From a virus, in the IMG/VR virus record IMGVR_UViG_3300042561_000208, positions 1-26,870 of that record: DNA of 26,870 nucleotides. One strand, written 5' to 3'. Every line of letters starts with the position of its first letter. The first letter of the stretch is position 1. The position numbers were made by a program, and so were the translations under genes. Below, piece after piece: positions 22,303 to 26,870 of this stretch. The notes below the pieces were generated by a model. It did no database searches and had not been told where the DNA came from. It saw nothing but the letters and a program-made list of their open reading frames with translations.

Positions 22303-22918
22303 TAGCTAGTCCTGCTCTCTTAAGTATTGCTTGCGCCCCGTTGCTAGTATAGAATGAGTTAGGGTCTTCGCCGTCGGGGAACTGGACGATAGTAACAGGG
22401 AGTTCTCTTGCAAGTGAGTTGGCAAACTCCTTGCCTGGCTGGTCTCCGTCCGCAAAGACAAAGACTCTTTCGAAATCGGCGAGGAGTCTCGTGTAATGTT
22501 TCTTCCAACTATTAGCCCCTGGCACACCAATACAAGGAATACCGACACAGGAAGACATAGTAATAGTATCCAACTCACCTTCACAAATACCAATGTAATC
22601 ACCAGCCCGCTCAATATCAAGAACATTATACATTTTAGTATCAGCGCCAGTGAGTCCCATGTACTTAGGCTCCACTGCAGGATTGAGCGAACGAAACCGT
22701 AAATCCACAACACCAGTCTTAGTAACATATGGTATACTCAACCTTCCTTGGTACATTTCATGGCCTATCTCAGCCTCTACGACTACGCCTAATCGCGCCA
22801 GCCGTGCTACTTCTATCGGAATGCCCCTGCTTTTTAGGTAGCCTTCTGCCTGATAAATGTTTGCCGCGTACTTCTCCGCTGCTCGTTCCAATAATTCTCT
22901 CTGCGAATTCTTTTGCAT
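22295..22918 (-). CDS. DNA primase, TOPRIM catalytic part (split gene)
   Basis: A 207-residue DnaG-type primase fragment. ICEGELDTITM (E113, E115, D117) and VFVFADGDQPG (D157, D159) are the acidic metal-binding motifs of the TOPRIM fold. Upstream, EKYAANIYQAEGYLKSRGI is the linker helix usual before TOPRIM. It begins at an ATG (22918) inside the zinc-finger ORF and overlaps it by 149 nt in the +1 frame. Whether the two parts are joined by frameshifting or work as two subunits is open. No C-terminal helicase-binding domain is present. It should make RNA primers with the helicase-like ATPase at 23829-24611. Confidence 0.8.
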   Translation of the reverse strand: MQKNSQRELLERAAEKYAANIYQAEGYLKSRGIPIEVARLARLGVVVEAEIGHEMYQGRLSIPYVTKTGVVDLRFRSLNPAVEPKYMGLTGADTKMYNVLDIERAGDYIGICEGELDTITMSSCVGIPCIGVPGANSWKKHYTRLLADFERVFVFADGDQPGKEFANSLARELPVTIVQFPDGEDPNSFYTSNGAQAILKRAGLANA

Positions 22919-23135
22919 CTCTTATACTAGTTCCTTCTCTTTGTGATATGATTTGCAAACTGTTTCCCTGAACCCCGCATGCAAAGCAGATGAACACATT
23001 GGTGTCCAAGTTGGCTGTGCCCGATTGATGTGTATCTCCGTGGAATGGACATCGCAGATTTGTTTGCCCGTGGTTGCGTCGTATGTCCGCACCGTAGTGG
23101 ATAAGGACATCTCTAATACTTGGTAAGTCATTCAT
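22770..23135 (-). CDS. DNA primase, CHC2 zinc-finger part (split gene)
   Basis: A 121-residue ORF. C29, H32, C50 and C53 (RCPFHGD and FICFACG) form the CHC2 zinc finger of bacterial-type primases, which recognises the DNA template. Meaningful similarity to primase stops near residue 70 (AKEFAERI). The remaining ~50 residues are basic and look like out-of-frame read-through of the TOPRIM gene. Continuity of the primase sequence passes into the +1 frame at that point. The start overlaps the upstream nuclease stop by 8 nt. Split primases occur in some actinobacterial phages, for example cluster A mycobacteriophages, as I recall. Confidence 0.7.
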   Translation of the reverse strand: MNDLPSIRDVLIHYGADIRRNHGQTNLRCPFHGDTHQSGTANLDTNVFICFACGVQGNSLQIISQREGTSIRDAKEFAERIIGTSSGEVRGKHLSGRRLPKKQGHSDRSSTAGAIRRSRRG

Positions 23136-23481
23136 ATCTCTCTCTCATCCACTGCTCTAAGTCCTGTATAACCCACGCATTCTTAACGCTATGATTACGA
23201 CGCTTCACTATGACGAAGGCTGGAGGTATGTCCGCCAACCCTCGAGCCTTCGCATAGTTCTTTGCCTCAACCTGCGCCTCGTCCCAGAAGGCAGGTAAGT
23301 CTAGCTTCTTACGATTCTTTAACTCAAGTATATAAGTCTTACCACGCATGAATACATACAAGTCCCCTTCGTCCTTAGCACCAGCCTTAGTTAATCGTTC
23401 TGCTACTGCCTCGTTATCACGAAGCCATCGCATTACATCAGTCTCAAACTGTGCACCTTTACGTCCGTTGGGGTTAGCCAT
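23128..23481 (-). CDS. Resolvase-like PD-(D/E)XK nuclease
   Basis: A 117-residue protein with the order of the archaeal-type Holliday-junction resolvase/restriction-nuclease fold: GRKGAQFETDV with E13, AGAKDEGDLYV with D40, and YILELKNRK with E53-x-K55. It is followed by a helix (EAQVEAKNYAKARG) and a FVIVKRRN strand. The ATG overlaps the upstream stop by 1 nt. In a replication block such an enzyme would resolve branched DNA or trim ends before packaging. Branch specificity is inferred. Confidence 0.65.
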   Translation of the reverse strand: MANPNGRKGAQFETDVMRWLRDNEAVAERLTKAGAKDEGDLYVFMRGKTYILELKNRKKLDLPAFWDEAQVEAKNYAKARGLADIPPAFVIVKRRNHSVKNAWVIQDLEQWMRERYE

Positions 23482-23669
23482 TAGTATGCGCTCTTATCTT
23501 TCTTTAGTATTCTCGTTGCCCAGTCAAGTCCGTCGCATACGCCCTGCGTATAATCGTCCCTAACCTGTGGTTTGGCATCATTAATCTTCTGTATGCAGAT
23601 GGCAACATGTCTGTGATATTCAGTCTGTGCCATTTCTTTTGCATGTATCTCCAAGTAATCGTCATCCAT
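23481..23669 (-). CDS. Small helical protein, unknown function
   Basis: A 62-residue protein starting MDDDYLEIHAKEMAQTEYHR. I use the ATG at 23669, behind TGGAGAAAAATTA, rather than an upstream in-frame start that would lie inside the neighbouring small gene. It is predicted helical, with HRHVAICIQKINDA and GVCDGLDWATRILKK. The start overlaps the end of the 51-residue gene by 8 nt. No family is recognised. Confidence 0.45.
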   Translation of the reverse strand: MDDDYLEIHAKEMAQTEYHRHVAICIQKINDAKPQVRDDYTQGVCDGLDWATRILKKDKSAY

Positions 23670-23817
23670 TAATTTTTCTCCAGATGAGGAAGTTAAACTC
23701 CCGACCAAACAGAGTTATAGTCAATCCATAATCTGCTTCGTCCCATTCATAAATACTGATACCTAGGTAATCTGAAAACTTTACTCGTTTATCTGTCCCT
23801 GCATATTTTATTTTCAT
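23662..23817 (-). CDS. 51-residue protein, unknown function
   Basis: This ORF begins MKIKYAGTDKRVKFSDYLGI and ends FNFLIWRKING. A good AGGAAG ribosome-binding site lies upstream of the ATG, the start is 11 nt after the helicase stop, and the end overlaps the next gene by 8 nt. This exact packing supports a real gene filling what otherwise looks like a gap. It has mixed alpha/beta composition and no recognised family. Confidence 0.55.
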   Translation of the reverse strand: MKIKYAGTDKRVKFSDYLGISIYEWDEADYGLTITLFGREFNFLIWRKING

Positions 23818-23828
23818 ATGTTTTCTTC

Positions 23829-24611
23829 CTAACCATTCTCTGGTATATCTTCAACGAACATGTACTCAGGATTGAAAGCAATCCAAGTCATTAGTCCACC
23901 ACCCGCGTCGGCTTTGCCATAACGGTTCTTGACAGGGGCCACGCCCATTGATGTGCCCACAACACCAAGCGTGCAAATGAGTGCGGGGAGCTGAGCCACC
24001 TTTCCCTGAATCGCGGAACGAGGCTGGCAAGGAGAGCCAGGTACCGCCTCACTCGTATGATGTAATACCAACACACCCGCATTCGTAGCCCTAGCAAGAT
24101 ACTTCAACTCCTTCATGATAGCTCTCATAGAAGAGAACTCTTCGCCACCATCGGTGGCTACATCCATTAAGTTATCTACAACTATTAGTTGTGGTGGACA
24201 TCCCCACAATTCTTCGAAGGCTTGTACTTCCTCATCGATATCTTGTAGTGATGGTGCTGATTCAAATGACCAAACAATATGACCAGCCTTAGCTAGCACT
24301 GCTCTTGTCCAACCTAAATCAGTATTCAATAATCCTTCAACATCAGTCTGATTCTTACCCGAAATCATAGATGCTAATCGCATAGCCATTGTGTGTGCGT
24401 TAGTGTCGGCGCTAATGTATAGCGTAGGAACCTTCATCTTTAGCGCAAGAGCTAAGGCAAGTGTTGACTTACCTACTCCTGGCGCTGCTGCGAACATCGA
24501 CACTTCGCTCCGTCTGAGGACAATCTTGTTTGCCTCGAACGCTTTGAAGCATGATGGGAGCGGTTCTCCGCCGATACTAGGACGACCAACGCTTCTGACA
24601 AGTGTACGCAA
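23829..24611 (-). CDS. RecA-fold replicative helicase-like ATPase
   Basis: A 260-residue protein with Walker A APGVGKST (43-50), Walker B LIVVDN (143-148) and a VLVLHHTSE motif (181-189), as in DnaB-, RepA- and KaiC-like ATPases. A GGEPLP stretch and a helix precede Walker A. The N-terminal domain of DnaB is absent. The start is a TTG at 24611 behind AAAAGGAATAAAAA. A hairpin lies just upstream (24633-24667). In a block with primase it most likely unwinds the replication fork or loads onto DNA. A recombinase-like ATPase is less likely because no DNA-pairing loops are recognised. Confidence 0.72.
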   Translation of the reverse strand: MRTLVRSVGRPSIGGEPLPSCFKAFEANKIVLRRSEVSMFAAAPGVGKSTLALALALKMKVPTLYISADTNAHTMAMRLASMISGKNQTDVEGLLNTDLGWTRAVLAKAGHIVWSFESAPSLQDIDEEVQAFEELWGCPPQLIVVDNLMDVATDGGEEFSSMRAIMKELKYLARATNAGVLVLHHTSEAVPGSPCQPRSAIQGKVAQLPALICTLGVVGTSMGVAPVKNRYGKADAGGGLMTWIAFNPEYMFVEDIPENG

Positions 24612-24632
24612 TTTTTATTCCTTTTGAATAGA

Positions 24633-24667
24633 AGCCGTAGCCAATCCATGACTAACTGACTACGGCT
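24633..24667 (-). promoter_or_regulatory. Intercistronic hairpin before the helicase gene
   Basis: AGCCGTAG (24633-24640) and CTACGGCT (24660-24667) are exact reverse complements separated by 19 nt. The hairpin fills the 70-nt gap between two leftward genes and ends about 20 nt before the helicase TTG start. It lacks a following U-tract, so mRNA processing or translational control is more likely than termination. Confidence 0.45.
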
Positions 24668-24681
24668 CATTGATTCTTTAT

Positions 24682-25068
24682 TTAGTTTACTGGCTTGCAC
24701 TGGTCAGCTGTACCCTGTGGGGTAGGACATGCCCAGAATGCATACGGTTTACCAGTCTTGCTACTGATTCCACTACGATAGATACGAGCTCCGTGCTTAC
24801 ACGTTGGAGCTGCGGTACCTGATGCTTCCGAGACTGGGCTGGGTGGTAAGGAGAGCGGTGGCGTTGTGCTTGTTGTGGTACTTGGCGTCGATAAAGGGGC
24901 TACATTGTACGCACCTGCCAATAGCTTGTTAGTTGCAGCAATCTGTGTAGCGTAATCACCTACACCTTCAAGCAGTACACTAAGTTCATCAGCAGTATTG
25001 GCACGGATGTTAATCATATCACCAGGGCCAGTCTTATACGAGACTTGCAGTTTCCATTCTTCGTTCAT
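24682..25068 (-). CDS. Protein with C-terminal zinc-binding domain, unknown function
   Basis: A 128-residue protein. Residues 1-50 form an alpha/beta segment (KLQVSYKTGPGDMINIRANT). A Pro/Ser/Thr-rich linker follows (about 58-85). The C-terminal domain contains CKHGARIYRSG, then GKPYAFWACPTPQGTADQCK, with three cysteines and a histidine. Similar C-terminal modules occur in replication regions of actinobacterial phages, and a single-stranded DNA-binding or recombination accessory role is possible. The ATG directly follows the upstream stop codon. Confidence 0.5.
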   Translation of the reverse strand: MNEEWKLQVSYKTGPGDMINIRANTADELSVLLEGVGDYATQIAATNKLLAGAYNVAPLSTPSTTTSTTPPLSLPPSPVSEASGTAAPTCKHGARIYRSGISSKTGKPYAFWACPTPQGTADQCKPVN

Positions 25069-25677
25069 TTATTTCTCTTTCTTTGAAGTAAACGAGCAGT
25101 GCTCTGTGAGCCCGCATCGGTTACAGTTGTTTGTGTTGGGTAAGAATATACCAGCACGGCGTGCTTTGTCAAATTTTTCTACGAAGTAATCAATCATCTC
25201 GGTTGAGTATTTGGTTAGGTCTTCCATCTGACCAGTGCCAGACTGACGAGCCATCCAATAGTTACCATAGTTTATATCAACACCGAAGACTTTCTTTAGC
25301 CCTGCTCGGTAGAAACCTAGCTGTAAACTAGAGTCAGGTGTGCGTTGTGATGTCTTCAAGTCTACCACAACCAACTGACCATCAACATCAAAGACTCTAT
25401 CGATTACCATCTTGACTGGAACACCAGCAAATTCAGGTATGATACCTAGCTCAATCGCAGGAACGCCTTCAGGCGTTTTCCAAATCTTCCAATTCTTGTT
25501 GACTTGTCGCCACTCGATGTAGGATTGGACCCATTGTGGACCAGCGATATTCCAGAAGGAAGCATCTTCCTTATTGGGGTAATCTTTCGTAGCCCTACCG
25601 CCAACTCTAAGCGTCGATAAGTCGACATCTTTGGTATATTCATTCCATGCCTCTTCCCATAATTGTTTACTCAACAT
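25069..25677 (-). CDS. RecB/Cas4-like exonuclease, catalytic part (split gene)
   Basis: A 202-residue protein with the PD-(D/E)XK core: E76, D93 (VIDRVF) and D106-x-K108 (VVVDLKTS), followed by a Gln in SSLQLGFYR. Near the end C185-x2-C188-x5-C194 (CNRCGLTEHC) matches the C-terminal three cysteines of the iron-sulfur cluster in Cas4/AddB-type nucleases. The fourth cysteine of that cluster is in the upstream ORF. I use the ATG at 25677, which overlaps the upstream stop by 11 nt. A longer GTG start exists at 25722 but is only out-of-frame read of the N-terminal gene. The enzyme should degrade or process DNA ends. Confidence 0.7.
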   Translation of the reverse strand: MLSKQLWEEAWNEYTKDVDLSTLRVGGRATKDYPNKEDASFWNIAGPQWVQSYIEWRQVNKNWKIWKTPEGVPAIELGIIPEFAGVPVKMVIDRVFDVDGQLVVVDLKTSQRTPDSSLQLGFYRAGLKKVFGVDINYGNYWMARQSGTGQMEDLTKYSTEMIDYFVEKFDKARRAGIFLPNTNNCNRCGLTEHCSFTSKKEK

Positions 25678-25864
25678 GTTGTCTGTCCCATTCTTCAGTA
25701 GCCTTGTGGAATGCGGAGCCACCTGCGCTCCATACCGCTGGCTTCTCTGGTATCTGCAACAGTCGGCTGAGGTAGTATAGATAACCGCAGTCGATGAAGG
25801 TAGTCAGAGCTGAATAGGATACATGACCTGGTATCTTATAATCATCAGAGAGATATACTCCCAT
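25667..25864 (-). CDS. RecB/Cas4-like exonuclease, N-terminal part (split gene)
   Basis: A 65-residue ORF matching the start of the RecB-like nuclease family: SYSALTTFIDC with C26, then AGGSAFHKATEEWDR with H53, the conserved first-motif histidine. It stops with TAA, and the family sequence continues in the +1 frame in the next ORF. The ATG at 25864 follows GAAAGGATTATACCCTG. It is the first gene of the leftward early block, about 115 nt from the proposed promoter. Either frameshift joins the two parts or they act as two chains. A sequence or assembly error of one base must also be considered. Confidence 0.65.
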   Translation of the reverse strand: MGVYLSDDYKIPGHVSYSALTTFIDCGYLYYLSRLLQIPEKPAVWSAGGSAFHKATEEWDRQHVE

Positions 25865-25893
25865 CAGGGTATAATCCTTTCATTAAGACTTGC

Positions 25894-25991
25894 TATATAT
25901 AATTATATATATTATAATATAATTAATATATATTATATACAGACCCCTTCGGGGTCTTATTATTATTTAATATATAATATATATAATTATA
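25894..25991. other. AT-rich palindromic region, candidate origin or promoter zone
   Basis: Almost entirely A/T apart from one GC hairpin. It includes an 18-bp perfect palindrome (25894-25911) and a 12-bp palindrome TATATAATTATA (25980-25991) that also supplies the -10 box of the leftward promoter. It lies directly upstream of the replication genes. Easily melted palindromic DNA next to primase and helicase genes fits a replication origin, but there are no clear initiator repeats. Confidence 0.35.
25941..25957. terminator. GC hairpin with UUC loop in the early leader
   Basis: AGACCCC-TTC-GGGGTCT is a 7-bp perfect stem followed on the right by TTATTATTATTT, a classic terminator shape for rightward transcripts. 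Leftward it lies in the leader of the early mRNA without a U-tract, where it could protect the 5' end or attenuate. No rightward gene ends here, so its target is unclear. Confidence 0.5.
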
Positions 25992-26014
25992 CCTGACAGA
26001 GGAGAAGCTGTCTA
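25986..26014 (-). promoter_or_regulatory. Leftward early promoter with overlapping operator-like dyad
   Basis: Read leftward, TAGACA (26014-26009), a 17-bp spacer and TATAAT (25991-25986). The spacer and -35 contain CCTGACAG (25992-25999) facing CTGTCTAGG (26008-26016), an inverted repeat with one unpaired base that a repressor could occupy. It would drive the replication block starting at 25864. Confidence 0.65.
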
Positions 26015-26059
26015 GGGGTAATCTATGACTACTAATCGGACAGTAGGAAACACAAAAGA

Positions 26060-26095
26060 CCCCCCTTCCCAAGGTGATTACCTTAGGTTGGGGGG
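26060..26095. terminator. Strong bidirectional-type terminator after the lysis genes
   Basis: CCCCCC (26060-26065) pairs with GGGGGG (26090-26095), with inner AAGGT/ACCTT pairing around a GATT loop. Leftward it is followed by TCTTTTGTGTTT, so it should end the leftward lysis transcripts and insulate the early promoter beyond it. Confidence 0.7.
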
Positions 26096-26112
26096 TTTAG
26101 TGTCTTAAAACA

Positions 26113-26124
26113 GCCTTAGAAGGC
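26113..26124 (-). terminator. Small hairpin terminator downstream of the holin-like gene
   Basis: GCCT-TAGA-AGGC forms a short stem. Read leftward it is followed by TGTTTTAAG. It lies 22 nt past the holin-like stop and before the larger terminator, giving two hairpins in series. Confidence 0.45.
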
Positions 26125-26145
26125 GTTTAAAGGGTATTCTAGAGG

Positions 26146-26331
26146 CTACTCTGCGCCTCGGCCGAACTCCTTAGCGGATGGGTCAAGCCACTTAAGTACA
26201 GGCCCGAGGAACCCAGCGAGGGCTGCCATTCCGAGTGTCTTAATGTCGGTCTCTCCAGCGAGGTAGAGTGCGATTGCAGCTGAGGCTGCAGCACGGAACC
26301 ATGTGAGCGATACTTGCTTTAGTGCTTCCAT
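26146..26331 (-). CDS. Holin-like membrane protein
   Basis: A 61-residue protein with two hydrophobic segments, about 10-26 (TWFRAAASAAIALYLAG) and 33-48 (LGMAALAGFLGPVLKW), and a charged C-terminus (DPSAKEFGRGAE). Size, two-span layout and position directly after an endolysin gene fit a small phage holin that permeabilises the host membrane at lysis. The ATG lies 1 nt from the endolysin stop. Holins vary widely, so the call rests on context and topology. Confidence 0.65.
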   Translation of the reverse strand: MEALKQVSLTWFRAAASAAIALYLAGETDIKTLGMAALAGFLGPVLKWLDPSAKEFGRGAE

Positions 26332-26844
26332 TTAGATTGCCTTTCGTTTTGTACTGTGAACCTTACAGCAGGTACAGACAGGCTGTGCTACTGTTTTCTT
26401 TTTTGGCTGTGGCTGTAGTTTAGCCATAACCTGATTCACAATCTTAGGTTGATTCATCCACCAGAACCAAGGGCTAGTGTCATTAGCCATATCAGGGTTA
26501 ATAGATATATGTAGATGTTTAGAATGAGGATTACTACCACTGTAAGGACGATTGCCAGCGTTACGCTTGGCTTTAGACCATATCTTTTTGTTAAAGATGA
26601 GATACTCAACTCTCTCATCCTCTTTAAGTTTTTCGAAAATAATTGCACAATCAACCCCGTTCTTAGGGTCGTGGGTCAAATCGACTGCTAGCCCAGTATT
26701 GTGGTCCGAATTCGGGCTGGCTTTCTGATGCGCTAACGAAGGCAACAACCCGTCTGACAGTTTCTTGCGCTTCGGAAACAACGCTGTCGCTTGACGGAGC
26801 ACAGCAATAGCAGCAGGTGACGCTACTTTGGCTACAGGTTTCAT
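26332..26844 (-). CDS. M15-family peptidase endolysin
   Basis: A 170-residue protein. SDHNTGLAVDLTHD contributes H48 and D55, and HSKHLHISI contributes H110 and H112, the H-x6-D and H-x-H zinc-site pattern of the VanY/M15 D-Ala-D-Ala and L-Ala-D-Glu peptidase group. The C-terminal ~30 residues are basic with CTCC and may bind the cell wall. There is no signal peptide, so release needs the adjacent holin. The start overlaps no gene, but the upstream stop TGA abuts its ATG. It cuts the peptide cross-links of host peptidoglycan at lysis. Exact bond specificity cannot be read from the sequence. Confidence 0.8.
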   Translation of the reverse strand: MKPVAKVASPAAIAVLRQATALFPKRKKLSDGLLPSLAHQKASPNSDHNTGLAVDLTHDPKNGVDCAIIFEKLKEDERVEYLIFNKKIWSKAKRNAGNRPYSGSNPHSKHLHISINPDMANDTSPWFWWMNQPKIVNQVMAKLQPQPKKKTVAQPVCTCCKVHSTKRKAI

Positions 26845-26870
26845 TCATTTCCTCAATGCTTCCTTGACTA
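26845..26870 (-). CDS. C-terminal end of an upstream gene (runs off the window)
   Basis: Read leftward from the window edge, one frame gives VKEALRK followed by TGA directly before the endolysin ATG, in the TGAATG arrangement usual for coupled phage genes. The GAGGA in these codons serves as the endolysin ribosome-binding site. Only seven codons are visible, so identity is unknown and the frame choice is tentative. Confidence 0.35.

Noticed and set aside
22306-22728. 140-codon leftward ORF inside the primase gene
   Set aside because: It is an alternative frame of the TOPRIM region; the catalytic motifs are in the other frame.

Overview
This window is one side of a tailed double-stranded DNA bacteriophage genome. 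The host is most likely an actinobacterium: the phage carries a WhiB-family regulator, a family essentially confined to Actinobacteria and their phages. Its moderate-to-low GC content and protein styles resemble phages of uncultured freshwater Actinobacteria, but that assignment is inference. No integrase, CRISPR array, insertion sequence, rRNA or complete tRNA gene was seen.

Layout. (1) About 1-14013, all leftward, is the virion module. Read from the right it holds the large terminase (N-terminal helix-turn-helix), the portal, a proteasome/HslV-type peptidase that may mature the head, two small genes, a 1616-residue virion protein, three further structural-looking proteins (one with an internal duplication), a scaffold-like protein, and the first 56 codons of the major capsid protein. 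(2) 14014-14924 is a gene-poor control region: AT-rich tracts, hairpins, CTGAG repeats at exact 11-bp spacing, four related promoter-like modules and two good sigma70-type promoters facing right. (3) 14925-20423, rightward, holds small accessory genes, a 47-nt tRNA-like structure, a zinc-finger/amidoligase fusion next to a class II glutamine amidotransferase, a WhiB-like protein, a membrane-anchored lysozyme-like protein, several zinc-ribbon mini-proteins (one FmdB-like) and hypotheticals. (4) 20441-25864, leftward, holds replication and nucleotide genes. Read from the right these are a RecB/Cas4-like nuclease split in two ORFs, a zinc-ribbon protein, a RecA-fold helicase-like ATPase, small genes, a resolvase-like nuclease, a DnaG-type primase split in two ORFs, an NTP-pyrophosphatase-like protein, a possible second nuclease and a sigma-factor-like protein. 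(5) 25865-26145 is a control region with a leftward promoter overlapping a dyad, AT palindromes and strong hairpins. (6) 26146-26870, leftward, is the lysis cassette: an M15-type endolysin, a holin-like protein and the last codons of an upstream gene.

How it fits together. The leftward promoter at 25986-26014 and the rightward promoters at 14706-16017 probably drive early and middle genes. The sigma-like and WhiB-like proteins may redirect the host polymerase, and the virion block would be transcribed leftward from the control region. The two items most worth follow-up are the amidoligase/amidotransferase pair and the apparent total absence of GATC from the 26.9 kb. Others are the proteasome-like peptidase, the tRNA-like element, the two genes split with the same +1 frame relation, and the repeat-rich control region.
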